The notes under the pieces: generated by a model
Databases searched by the model: none
Told to the model about the DNA's origin: nothing
The model's input: only the letters and a program-made list of their open reading frames with translations
Origin: Lachnospiraceae bacterium
GTDB taxonomy: Bacteria; Bacillota_A; Clostridia; Lachnospirales; Lachnospiraceae
Reading direction: 5' to 3'
Assembly: GCA_017516285.1 (NCBI GenBank)
Contig: JAFXDD010000006.1
Coordinates: 62,001 to 126,000 of the forward strand
Length of the DNA: 64,000 nucleotides
Shown: piece by piece, positions 8,389-17,639 of the stretch
How positions within the stretch are numbered: position 1 is the first letter of the stretch
Layout: each line of letters opens with the position of its first letter
Position numbers and translations under genes: made by a program

Positions 8389-9672
8389 ATGAGTAAAAGA
8401 CGTTATGCACAGGTAGGAACAGGTGGAAGAGCCAGTTTATTTTTTGTAGCTGTAGCAAAGGACTACTCAGAAACGAGCGAAATGGTGGCATTTTGTGATG
8501 TAAACCAAACCAGGATGGACTATTCAAATGTCTTGTTGGAGGAAGCAGGTGGCAAAAAAGTGCCAACCTACAAGCATTATGAATTTGAAAAGATGATTGA
8601 AGAAACAAAACCGGATTGTATTATTGTAACTTCTGTGGACAGAACCCACGATGATTACATTATTCGTGCCATGGAGCTGGGCTGTGATGTTATCACGGAA
8701 AAACCTATGACTATTGATGAAAAGAGAGCGCAGGCAATTCTGGATGCACAGAAGCGAACCGGCAGAGATGTACGAGTTTCCTTTAATTATCGCTATTCAG
8801 CACACAATACGAAGGTACGTGAACTGCTTATGGATGGTGTGATTGGGGATGTATTTTCCGTGCATTTTGAGTGGTTTTTAAATACTCGACATGGTGCAGA
8901 TTATTACCGCAGATGGCATCGTAACAAGGAAAACAGCGGCGGTCTCTTGGTACATAAGTCTACCCACCATTTTGATTTGGTTAATTTCTGGTTAGGTACG
9001 CAGCCGGATACGGTATTTGCTATGGGTGGCTTAAATTTCTACGGACGTACCAATGCAGAGCGTAGAGGTATAAAAGATTTTTATTATCGCTGCCATGGTA
9101 GTGAAATAGCGAAAAAAGATCCGTTCTACCTGGATATGGAAGCAAGTAAGGATATGAAGGCATTGTATCTGGATGCAGAGCATGAGGACGGCTATCTCCG
9201 CGACAAGAGTGTATTCTCTGAAGAAATCAGTATCGAGGATACCATGGGTGTTATGGTTCGTTATAAAAACAATGCAATTTTAACCTATTCCCTGAATTCT
9301 TATCTGCCACTGGAAGGCTTTCGTGTAGCCTTTAACGGCAGCAAGGGTCGTATTGAGTTGGAGGTTTACGAAAATTCTTATGTAAATGCCGGTGGAGATA
9401 AAGCAAACGAAGGTGCTGTTAAATCCAAGAAAATTATGGTACATCCAATGTTTGGTGCTTCCTATGAAGTAGAGATTCCGTTAGCTGTAGGTGGACATGG
9501 CGGTGGTGATCCTGCTCTTTTAAAAGATATTTTTGGTGAGCCGGGAGAAGATAAATTCCATAGAGCAGCCAATCAGGTGGATGGTGCATTGTCTATTCTG
9601 ACAGGTGTTGCGGCAAATAAATCCATTGCGTCCGGACTTCCAGTAAAGGTTGACAACTTGGTAAAGTTTTAG
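8389..9672 (+). CDS. Gfo/Idh/MocA-family oxidoreductase
   Basis: A 427-residue protein. The N-terminal Rossmann fold has VGTGGRA (9-15) and the family EKP motif at 104-106. The C-terminal domain contains SGGLLVHKSTHHFD (183-196), whose K190 and H193/H194 are candidate catalytic residues. These enzymes oxidise, reduce or epimerise sugars with NAD(P). At 427 residues it is longer than the usual ~340-residue members and resembles versions found in glycan-utilisation loci. It lies between the GH88 gene and two esterase genes with short gaps, so it probably acts on a released sugar. Its substrate cannot be predicted. Confidence 0.85.
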   Translation: MSKRRYAQVGTGGRASLFFVAVAKDYSETSEMVAFCDVNQTRMDYSNVLLEEAGGKKVPTYKHYEFEKMIEETKPDCIIVTSVDRTHDDYIIRAMELGCDVITEKPMTIDEKRAQAILDAQKRTGRDVRVSFNYRYSAHNTKVRELLMDGVIGDVFSVHFEWFLNTRHGADYYRRWHRNKENSGGLLVHKSTHHFDLVNFWLGTQPDTVFAMGGLNFYGRTNAERRGIKDFYYRCHGSEIAKKDPFYLDMEASKDMKALYLDAEHEDGYLRDKSVFSEEISIEDTMGVMVRYKNNAILTYSLNSYLPLEGFRVAFNGSKGRIELEVYENSYVNAGGDKANEGAVKSKKIMVHPMFGASYEVEIPLAVGGHGGGDPALLKDIFGEPGEDKFHRAANQVDGALSILTGVAANKSIASGLPVKVDNLVKF

Positions 9673-9698
9673 AATCATAAGATTTTGAGGGAAAAGTA

Positions 9699-10337
9699 AT
9701 GAAAACAATTTTATTTCAAGGGGATTCCATAACAGATGCAGGTCGTTCCAGAGAAAATGATGCAAATACAGGCGTTGGCTATCCAACGCTTGTAAAGGGA
9801 GAATTAACCTTCGAGTACTCCAATCATTATATTGTATATAACAGAGGGATTAGTGGCAATCGCGTGGTTGATTTATATGCAAGAATTAAAGAGGACATTA
9901 TAAATCTGCAGCCGGATGTGATAAGTATTCTGATTGGAGTAAATGATGTGTGGCATGAAATTAACTATAGGCAGGGTGTAGAAGCGGAAAAATATTTCAA
10001 GGTATATTCTATGCTGATTGAAGAGATAAAGGAAGCGTTGCCGAATGTTAAAATCATGATTCTGGAGCCTTTTGTATTAAAAGGCGTGAATACAGAGGAT
10101 ACAGCGGATTGTCCGGATAAATGGAACCTATTTCGTGCAGAGGTAAAGAAGCGGGCAGCAAAAGCAAAAGAAATAGCGGAAAAGTATGGGCTGATTTTTG
10201 TACCGCTGCAGGACAAATTTGATGAAGTATCTCAAGCGTCACCTGACAATTACTGGCTACGCGATGGAGTTCATCCAACAACAGCCGGGCACGAGCTGAT
10301 CAAGAGAGAATGGCTTAAGGCATTTAAAAAAATATGA
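9699..10337 (+). CDS. SGNH/GDSL carbohydrate esterase (copy 1)
   Basis: A 212-residue cytoplasmic esterase with all four SGNH blocks. Block I is GDS with Ser10, block II is G53 in ISGNR, block III is GVND with N82, and block V is DGVHP with D189 and H192. It resembles acetylxylan and rhamnogalacturonan acetylesterases of the SGNH fold, so deacetylation of imported oligosaccharides is the likely role. A tandem paralogue begins 26 bp downstream. Confidence 0.87.
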   Translation: MKTILFQGDSITDAGRSRENDANTGVGYPTLVKGELTFEYSNHYIVYNRGISGNRVVDLYARIKEDIINLQPDVISILIGVNDVWHEINYRQGVEAEKYFKVYSMLIEEIKEALPNVKIMILEPFVLKGVNTEDTADCPDKWNLFRAEVKKRAAKAKEIAEKYGLIFVPLQDKFDEVSQASPDNYWLRDGVHPTTAGHELIKREWLKAFKKI

Positions 10338-10362
10338 ATTTACGAGGAGTAGATAGAGCATA

Positions 10363-10989
10363 ATGAGAACTATTTTATTTCAAGGCGATTCCATCACAGA
10401 TTGTGGAAGAGGGAATGGATTAGGGGACGGCTATGCAATGCTTGTGAGTGCACAGTTAGGTTTAGAAAATCCGGGTAAATACACCTTTTATAATAGGGGA
10501 TTAAGTGGCAACAGGATTGTGGATGTATATGCACGAATTAAGGCAGATATCATTAATTTGAAGCCGGATTATATAAGTATCCTGGTCGGTGTGAATGGGG
10601 TATGGCATGAGTTTAGCCGTCAGAATGGCGTGTCCGCAGATAAGTATGAGAAAATTTTTTGCATGATGATTGAAGAGATTAAAGAAGCACTGCCGGATGT
10701 AAAAATCGTGATTATGGAGCCGTTTTGTTTAAGGGAGCGTGCTACAGAAAATACGGAAGAGTATCCGGACAAGTGGAATGTTTTCAATGCAGAAGTAAAG
10801 AAGCGGGCAGAGAAAGCAAAAAAGGTGGCTGAGAAATATAATTTACCATTTATTCCGTTGCAGCATAAATTTGATGAGGCGGCGAAATCGCAACCAAACA
10901 GTTACTGGCTGGAAGATGGAGTACATCCTACAGCAGCAGGACATGAGCTTATTAAAAGAGAATGGCTTAAGGCATTTCATGAACTGTAG
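10363..10989 (+). CDS. SGNH/GDSL carbohydrate esterase (copy 2)
   Basis: A 208-residue paralogue of the gene just upstream, sharing most motifs: Ser10 in GDS, LSGNR, and DGVHP with D185/H188. Block III reads GVNG instead of GVND: the oxyanion-hole Asn78 is kept but the next Asp is Gly79. The catalytic triad is intact, so it should be active, perhaps on a different acyl position. The pair looks like a tandem duplication that has diverged, and nothing suggests decay. Confidence 0.86.
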   Translation: MRTILFQGDSITDCGRGNGLGDGYAMLVSAQLGLENPGKYTFYNRGLSGNRIVDVYARIKADIINLKPDYISILVGVNGVWHEFSRQNGVSADKYEKIFCMMIEEIKEALPDVKIVIMEPFCLRERATENTEEYPDKWNVFNAEVKKRAEKAKKVAEKYNLPFIPLQHKFDEAAKSQPNSYWLEDGVHPTAAGHELIKREWLKAFHEL

Positions 10990-11038
10990 GTTCATCCTGT
11001 AAATGCTGGAGCAAAAAGAAAGTGAGGCTATGATCATT

Positions 11039-12190
11039 ATGACAAACGAACAAATAAATAATTACCATTCCTTTACCATATGTGATACACATCTGCATCT
11101 TGTATATCAAGATACGCTGGAGAAGACCATACAGATATATACTAATATTATGGATCACTACGGATATGAGAGGATTGTGCTGCAGTGTATGTTAAATGAT
11201 GAGTCTGGGGATGCCAGCAATAACGCCAAGGCTCTTTATGTGAAATCTGTGATGAATGCGACTTGGCCGAGCCGTAAGGTTTATGCCAATGGTACGTTGT
11301 TCCATTATTATGACGGAAGGGATACTGCGGATGGATACTTGCGCCAAGTGCAGCTGATGGATGCTCTGGGCTTTGATGGCATCAAAATGCTGGACGGCAA
11401 GCCGAATTCACGCAAAAAGCTTGGCAGACGCCTGGACGATCCGATTTTTGATAAGTTTTACGAGTATGCCGAAGCACATAATATGCCGTTTACCTATCAT
11501 GTGGGTGATCCTGCTGCAAACTGGGATATTACGAAGATTTCGAAGGCTGCATTGGAACGAGGCTGGTTTTATGATGAAACCTTTACCACTTTGGAACAGC
11601 TGCGCGAGGAGATAGAAGGTATTTTAACCAAGTTTCCGAAGCTGCGTATAACCCTGGCTCATTTCTATTTTATGGGAGATGACCTGGAGGGTACTATTAA
11701 ATTTTTTGAGAAGTATCCGAATGTGTCCTTCGATTTGTGCCCGGGAGGAGAAATGTTTGTGGGATTTTCCAAAAGACCGGAGGAATGGCGTGAGTTCTTT
11801 AAAAAGTACGCAGACCGGATCTATTTTGGAACAGATACTTATAACATGTTTTATTCTGAGAATCTGGAAGACTATGAGGAATGTATGACGGCAGGATATC
11901 GTATCAATCTTACTCGCCGTATGCTGGAATGGGATACGCCTTTTGAAGACAGGTTCAGAGGTCGTCTTACACCATTAAATCTTGATAGTGACACTCTGCA
12001 AAAGATTTACTATGACAACTGTGTGGCACGTTTGGGAGAGCCGAGAAAAGTGGATGGAAAGCTTGCGGCGGCATATGCCTCCAGTGTGTTGGAAAAGTTT
12101 GAGCATGGATTTGTGACTACCGGAGATGGAGCAAAGGATCTGGTGGAAATGGAAAACTTGCGAAAGATATATGAGTATTATAGAGTATGA
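11039..12190 (+). CDS. Amidohydrolase-family protein
   Basis: About 383 residues with the metal-dependent TIM-barrel pattern of the Amidohydrolase_2 family: DTHLH (D16, H18, H20) at the N-terminus, then a THVGD-like segment (YHVGDPA), LAHFYFMGDD, and YFGTDT near the last strand. Such enzymes hydrolyse lactones or C-C/C-N bonds; in sugar-acid pathways some act as lactonases. Earlier in-frame starts exist at 11003 and 11030. GTGAGG at 11022-11027 fits 11039 best. The stop overlaps the next start (ATGA). The role here may be opening a lactone made by the Gfo/Idh enzyme, which is inference. Confidence 0.75.
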   Translation: MTNEQINNYHSFTICDTHLHLVYQDTLEKTIQIYTNIMDHYGYERIVLQCMLNDESGDASNNAKALYVKSVMNATWPSRKVYANGTLFHYYDGRDTADGYLRQVQLMDALGFDGIKMLDGKPNSRKKLGRRLDDPIFDKFYEYAEAHNMPFTYHVGDPAANWDITKISKAALERGWFYDETFTTLEQLREEIEGILTKFPKLRITLAHFYFMGDDLEGTIKFFEKYPNVSFDLCPGGEMFVGFSKRPEEWREFFKKYADRIYFGTDTYNMFYSENLEDYEECMTAGYRINLTRRMLEWDTPFEDRFRGRLTPLNLDSDTLQKIYYDNCVARLGEPRKVDGKLAAAYASSVLEKFEHGFVTTGDGAKDLVEMENLRKIYEYYRV

Positions 12191-13059
12191 ATAAAAAATT
12201 GATTTTGGAAGGACAGAAAATAGCAGGGTGTCTGCTTGGAACCTTTATATATGCCATAGGTGTGAACTTATTCGTGGTTCCTGCCGGTCTTTATACCAGC
12301 GGTCTATTGGGAATATGTCAGCTTATTCGTACATGGTTGGTGGACTACCTGCACTTTTCTGTTACGGATTTTGATATTGCAGGCGTGATTTATTACTTGA
12401 TAAATATTCCGCTTTTGATGTTTGCCATGAAAAGGGCAGGAAAAAGATTTCTGATTAAAACTGTGCTTTCTGTTACTTTTATGACGGTATTTATGGCAGT
12501 TATACCAATTACTCCTATTGTGGAAGATACCATGACAGCCTGTGTGGTGGGTGGAATTGTTACCGGTATCGGTACTGGTATAACGCTTCGTATGAGTGCT
12601 TCGTTGGGTGGTATAGATGTGGCAGGCATACTCCTCAGCCAGTGGAAAAAAGACTTCAGTGTGGGCAAGCTGAACTTGTTTGTAAACCTGCTTCTTTACG
12701 GGATATGCCTGCTGATGTTTAACGTGGAGATTGTAATATATTCCCTGATTTTTGCAGTAGTATATTCTGTGGCAATAGACAAGGTGCATATTCAGAATAT
12801 CAATGTAGAAGTAAAGATTATTACCAAAGCCAATACCGAAATTCTTGAAAAGGAAGTGTTTGGTGAGCTGGGACGAGGTATTACCAAATGGCAGTCTACG
12901 GGAGCATATACCGGGGAAGAATCACATGTATTGTACATACTGCTGTCCAAATATGAAGTTATGCACTTAAAGAACATTGTTCATAAGCACGATCCGAATG
13001 CTTTTGTCGTGATTAATGAAGGGGTTTTGGTGGATGGCAATTACTTAAAAAAACTTTAG
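12187..13059 (+). CDS. YitT-family membrane protein
   Basis: A 290-residue protein with about five N-terminal transmembrane helices (DUF161 type) and a C-terminal soluble DUF2179 domain (about 205-285). The N-terminal GTFIYAIGVNLFVVPAGLYTSGLLG segment is typical of the family, in shortened form here. The function of YitT proteins is unsettled; transport has been suggested. The start overlaps the amidohydrolase stop by 4 bp (ATGA), so it is co-translated in the glycan operon, which is an unusual companion for this family. Confidence 0.85.
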   Translation: MNKKLILEGQKIAGCLLGTFIYAIGVNLFVVPAGLYTSGLLGICQLIRTWLVDYLHFSVTDFDIAGVIYYLINIPLLMFAMKRAGKRFLIKTVLSVTFMTVFMAVIPITPIVEDTMTACVVGGIVTGIGTGITLRMSASLGGIDVAGILLSQWKKDFSVGKLNLFVNLLLYGICLLMFNVEIVIYSLIFAVVYSVAIDKVHIQNINVEVKIITKANTEILEKEVFGELGRGITKWQSTGAYTGEESHVLYILLSKYEVMHLKNIVHKHDPNAFVVINEGVLVDGNYLKKL

Positions 13060-13094
13060 TAAATAATAAAAAATTATAATGGAGAATCGAGAAC

Positions 13095-14825
13095 ATGAAA
13101 TATTTACCTAATGTCTGGGGAAGAGGCGCTTTTTTTGCTTATTCCGGTTTGGAGGGAACCACAACATTTCGTGATAGTATGTGTGGGCAATTAATGGGGG
13201 AGCACATCGGTATGACACTGGATGCAACCACGGTTGAATTGTATCTGCGTATGTATGGTACACCTTGGGTGCAGGAAATCACATTTTCGTTGGTGGCTTC
13301 CGATTTAATTGAAGGAAGCTTTAAGGATAATGCGGTTTTTAAATTTTTATTTTTAGATCAGCGTTCGATAGTGGGTTATACACCGGCCAATGTAGCCATA
13401 CCGGTATTTCGGGCTGACTTGGCAGAGGAAAAGCTTTTAGATGGAGGAAAGGCATATAAGTGCGGTGAAAACTGGTATGCTTTTACGACGGAAAATAGAA
13501 AGGAAAAGATTTACTTTGCAGTAGCACGCAGTCAAGACTGTGAGGATGCGGTCAGAGCAGCAAGGGAAGCATTAAAGGCAGATATGGAGGGGATTGCACA
13601 GCTGCGCAGAAAATATTTTGATATGGTTCCGGAGCTCACGATGGGCAGTGAGGCAGAAAAACGTACTTTTGCCAAGTGTTTTTCTGTCATGAAATCACAG
13701 GTATATACCGCAGAAGGTGTTTTTAAAGGACGCTGGACCACTCCTGATCGTATTCCGCATAAAAAGTGGTGGCTGTGGGATTCCGTATTTCATTCTATTG
13801 GAAATATACATATTGAACCGCAGCTGGCATATGATACCTTACGCTCTATATTAGATGCCCAGGATCCGGACGGATTCATTCCGCATATGTGTTTTCCGGA
13901 CGGTTGGGTTGTTCCGCATACACAACCACCGCTGATAGCATGGGGAGTATATCTTCTGTATGAAAAGACAGGACGTCGTGAGTGGGTGGAAGAAATGTAT
14001 AGCGGAATCAAATCCTATTTAAATTGGGTCATGAAAAACCGTGATGCAAACAGCAATTATCTGTACGAGTGGTATGTAGATCCGGATGCAGAGGATTGCC
14101 GCTGTGGGGAAAGTGGTATGGACAATACACCAAGATTTGATGTGGTTCAGCTCATGGATGCCATCGATTATTCCTGCTTTATGGCAAATGAAATGCGTCA
14201 TATGGAGAAGCTGGCTCGCATACTTGGAATCACAGAGGATGCAGAACTGTATGCTTCCTTATATACACGTATTGCTGAGCAGATTAATAAAGAACTGTAT
14301 GACGAAGAGGATGGAAGATATTATGACCGTGAACTGGAAAGCGGAAATTTCCGTAAGGTAAGTACTCCGGCAGGCTTACTGCCATTGTTTGCGGGAGTGT
14401 GTACCCCGGAGCGCGCAGCACGTTTGGCAGCAGATATAACCAACCCGGATACGTTTAATACACCAATGCCGATTCCTACGGTTTCCCTGGATGATCCGAT
14501 GCATTGTGATGATTACTGGAGAGGAACTGTTTGGATTAATTACAATTACATGGTGGAGCAGGGATTACGTGAGTACGGATATGTAAAGGAAGCCGACCAC
14601 ATAGTAGATGCAACTTTGGCAGCAATAGCGGAATGGTATGAACGGGAAGGTGTCATTTTTGAGGTATATGATCCTCATAACAGACTGTGTCCGTCAGAAC
14701 TAGGACGCAAGGGACCTGCAATAAAACCTGCAGAATTTTTTGCTCGATTAATGATGGTGCGTGATTTCGGTTGGTCATCCTGCCTGTATGTTGAGATGGC
14801 GATGGAAAGAGAAAAGCGTAGCTAA
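13095..14825 (+). CDS. GH63/MGH1-like (alpha/alpha)6 glycoside hydrolase
   Basis: A 576-residue cytoplasmic protein without a signal peptide. It has a short N-terminal beta region and an (alpha/alpha)6 catalytic domain. Motifs resemble GH63-type glucosidases: WWLWDSVFH near 225, SGMDNTPRFD near 340 (candidate acid), WRGTVWINYNYM near 475 and FEVYDPHN near 522 with a candidate base Glu. The family cleaves alpha-glucosides or related alpha-linkages. It lies 35 bp after the YitT gene and 17 bp before the next large gene, within the same operon. GH37 or GH78-like specificity cannot be excluded. Confidence 0.7.
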   Translation: MKYLPNVWGRGAFFAYSGLEGTTTFRDSMCGQLMGEHIGMTLDATTVELYLRMYGTPWVQEITFSLVASDLIEGSFKDNAVFKFLFLDQRSIVGYTPANVAIPVFRADLAEEKLLDGGKAYKCGENWYAFTTENRKEKIYFAVARSQDCEDAVRAAREALKADMEGIAQLRRKYFDMVPELTMGSEAEKRTFAKCFSVMKSQVYTAEGVFKGRWTTPDRIPHKKWWLWDSVFHSIGNIHIEPQLAYDTLRSILDAQDPDGFIPHMCFPDGWVVPHTQPPLIAWGVYLLYEKTGRREWVEEMYSGIKSYLNWVMKNRDANSNYLYEWYVDPDAEDCRCGESGMDNTPRFDVVQLMDAIDYSCFMANEMRHMEKLARILGITEDAELYASLYTRIAEQINKELYDEEDGRYYDRELESGNFRKVSTPAGLLPLFAGVCTPERAARLAADITNPDTFNTPMPIPTVSLDDPMHCDDYWRGTVWINYNYMVEQGLREYGYVKEADHIVDATLAAIAEWYEREGVIFEVYDPHNRLCPSELGRKGPAIKPAEFFARLMMVRDFGWSSCLYVEMAMEREKRS

Positions 14826-14842
14826 TATTGGGAGGAAACGCT

Positions 14843-17560
14843 ATGCGTATTGATGAATTTTTTGACAAACAGCCGGATGCTCAATTTATAGATGAGCTTA
14901 GGCGACCATATCATTCTAAACCACCTAAGCATCTTGATAGACGTGAGCTGTTTGATGGTGAGGTGTATGTAAAAGGAATTTATATTCGTGCGAAGGTAGC
15001 TGAATGGGATGAGGTGCTTGCTACAGCTTATGAAGATTTTGCAAGTTTTCTGGCCATAACAGGCATTGCAGGAGAAGAATATCCGATAAACATTATTCAG
15101 GGAGAAGCTGCTTCGGAAGGTGCTTTTACGATTTCTGTAAAAGAAAATCACGTGGATATCATTGCGTGTGAGGCGGAGGGAGTACGTCGTGCTATTTTTT
15201 ATCTTGAGGAAGAAATGATAAAGAGAGAGGGGCCGATACTGTCACTTGGTGATATAGTACGTGTTCCCGGCATACGCAGACGTATTACGAGAGGTTTTTT
15301 TTCACCTACCAATCGTGCCCCAAAATGGGGGGATGAGCTTTTGGATGATACGGATTATTATCCGGATGAATATTTGAATAGACTTGCTCATAATGGTACC
15401 AATGGTTTATGGATTTATACAAGCTTTGCACAGCTGGTACGGTCACCTTATATGCCCGGTGCCGGTGATGACTGTGAACGCAGAATGGAGAAATTACGTG
15501 CTGTAGTGGAAAAGTGTAAGCGCTATGGTATCAAGGTATATGTATTTGCAATCGAGCCTATGGGGCTTTTCCCGGAGGAGGTGGAAAAGTGGCCGGAGCT
15601 GATTGGCGTTCCTGCAACCAATATTCACACAAGGCATCCTATATGTCTGCGGATGCCTAAGGCACGTGAGCATGTAATATATTGCGTGGAATATATTTTT
15701 AAAAGCATTCCGGAGCTTGGTGGATATATTGATATCACGGCCGGAGAACGTGTTACGAATTGTGCATCGGTTGGCACTTTTACCAAATGCCCACGATGTG
15801 CAGCCTATTCAAGAGGAGAGAACCTTGCTTATGCAGTGGATGTGATTAAGGAAGGTTTACGTCGTGCAAATACAGGAGCGGAATTTATCAGTTGGACATA
15901 TGGACATAGATTTTGGGAGAATGACGATATCAGCGAGTACATTGAGAAGGCAACACAAGATGTTATTGTTATGCAGAATTTTGAAGATGGCGGTATTGAC
16001 ATGCAGCTTGGAAAGCTGAGAGCGGCATATGATTATTGGCTTTCTTATCCGGGACCATCTGAAATGTTCTCGGCTTCAGCAATGGAAGCTAAGAGGTACG
16101 GAAAGGAAATATATGCGAAGATGCAGGTATGCTCTTCTCATGAGATGGCAACCGTACCATATATCCCGGTTCCGGGCATCTTGTTTGATAAATATAAGCG
16201 TGCCAGAGAGCTGGGAGTCAGTGGAATTATGGAGTGCTGGTATTTTGGAAATTATCCGTCTATTATGAATCGAGCATCCACAGAGCTGTCCTATCTTGAC
16301 AATTTTGAGGATAAAAAAGATTTTTTACGTGAGCTTGCCGCTCGAATTTACGGTAGTACTTATGCAGAACAGGTAACGGAAGCATGGAGCGCCTTTGAAG
16401 AAGCATATCGCCACTATCCGACCAATATCATGTTTAGCTATTATGGACCAATGCATGATGGGGTAGTATGGGAGCTGTCTGCGCTGCCAAAGAATAGAAT
16501 GCTGCCCCGTTCCTGGCAGCTTCTTGACCCACCTGACGGTGATCGTATGGGAGAATGTCTATTCCGTGGGCATACGTTGGATGAAGCAGTAGTGCTTTTG
16601 GAAAAAATGTGTCATAAGTGGGAGCAGGGACAGGCGTTTTTGCCGGCAGGTATGGAGAATGAATTTATTACTTGTCAAGAAGCGATTGGTGTACTGCTTA
16701 GCAGTGGGTATCATATTCTTCAATTTTATAAGCTTCGCGAGAAGCTTGGAGAGGAACAAGGAAATCCTTGGAAAGTATTAGAAGAGATGGAGCAGATTGT
16801 TCATTTGGAGATAGAAAATTCTAAAAGAATGATAGAGCTTTGTAAGAAAGACCCACGATTAGGATATCATTCGGAAGCAGAGGGCTTTAAGTTTTTTGAG
16901 GAAAAACTGAAAGCAAGAATTTCAAAGTTAAGAGCACTGTTTGATGCCGACTTTAAAGAAATTAAAATGCGTCTTTTAAGTGACAGGCATGCACTTGGCT
17001 ACTATTACGCGGAGGGCTTTGATGCCTATCCTCTTGGTACTAGTGCGGAGGCAGCAAAAGAGATAGAACTCGAGGGAAATAGGACGTTTAGCGCATATAT
17101 AGAGAATCAGTATATCAAATTGAATATTAATTGCGATAAGGACGATGATTTTTCCGTGTGCTATGAGTTTTCTTTATTTCATCCGGAGTGCGAAGTGATT
17201 TATGTAAAGGATACTAACAGCTCTTTTGTGAATTTTAATTCTACGAAGCGGAGAGATGTTGGACTTGCACTTGCACCAAGTGTTGTCTCATTGCAGGGCG
17301 TTTGGGGAGATGGAGTTAAAAATGAACTTTCCAATTATGGACTCGAAACACTGTATGAGGGTGAGCGTGTGAAGCATATTTTGTCCACAAGAATTCCTGA
17401 GGATAAATGGAACGGAAAAACTGCAATAAAGCTGGGCTTACGTGTCGGAAATGCCAAATGGAAGGCAACTGACACTTCTACTACACTTGGACAGACTTCC
17501 TTTTCACCGGAGGAATTTGGATTTTTATTACCGGTTACGGAGTTTGAGTTGGATAAATAA
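14843..17560 (+). CDS. Large glycoside-hydrolase-like protein with GH20b/GH67-type N-domain
   Basis: About 905 residues, not secreted. Residues ~50-140 look like the alpha/beta domain that precedes GH20, GH67 and DUF4838 barrels (pattern ISVKENHVDIIACEAEGVRRA). The barrel follows, with a CPRCAAYSRGENLAYAVD segment near 316 that resembles the conserved CxxC region of DUF4838 proteins. A long helical region and a C-terminal beta domain with an RRD motif complete it. The ATG at 14843 is set by GGGAGGAAA; a TTG at 14828 is in frame. Probably hydrolytic on amino-sugar or uronate glycans, but no confirmed family assignment can be given. Confidence 0.6.
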   Translation: MRIDEFFDKQPDAQFIDELRRPYHSKPPKHLDRRELFDGEVYVKGIYIRAKVAEWDEVLATAYEDFASFLAITGIAGEEYPINIIQGEAASEGAFTISVKENHVDIIACEAEGVRRAIFYLEEEMIKREGPILSLGDIVRVPGIRRRITRGFFSPTNRAPKWGDELLDDTDYYPDEYLNRLAHNGTNGLWIYTSFAQLVRSPYMPGAGDDCERRMEKLRAVVEKCKRYGIKVYVFAIEPMGLFPEEVEKWPELIGVPATNIHTRHPICLRMPKAREHVIYCVEYIFKSIPELGGYIDITAGERVTNCASVGTFTKCPRCAAYSRGENLAYAVDVIKEGLRRANTGAEFISWTYGHRFWENDDISEYIEKATQDVIVMQNFEDGGIDMQLGKLRAAYDYWLSYPGPSEMFSASAMEAKRYGKEIYAKMQVCSSHEMATVPYIPVPGILFDKYKRARELGVSGIMECWYFGNYPSIMNRASTELSYLDNFEDKKDFLRELAARIYGSTYAEQVTEAWSAFEEAYRHYPTNIMFSYYGPMHDGVVWELSALPKNRMLPRSWQLLDPPDGDRMGECLFRGHTLDEAVVLLEKMCHKWEQGQAFLPAGMENEFITCQEAIGVLLSSGYHILQFYKLREKLGEEQGNPWKVLEEMEQIVHLEIENSKRMIELCKKDPRLGYHSEAEGFKFFEEKLKARISKLRALFDADFKEIKMRLLSDRHALGYYYAEGFDAYPLGTSAEAAKEIELEGNRTFSAYIENQYIKLNINCDKDDDFSVCYEFSLFHPECEVIYVKDTNSSFVNFNSTKRRDVGLALAPSVVSLQGVWGDGVKNELSNYGLETLYEGERVKHILSTRIPEDKWNGKTAIKLGLRVGNAKWKATDTSTTLGQTSFSPEEFGFLLPVTEFELDK

Positions 17561-17639
17561 ATCCTTTTTTTGCCAGTATACTTATTAAAGGAAAAATGTT
17601 ATTTTAAAATAGAAATAAAAAACTAAGAGGTATGATGAT

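Noticed and set aside
12304..12789. Antisense reading frame rich in His/Tyr/Asn opposite yitT
   Set aside because: Shadow of a membrane-protein gene; no start signal.
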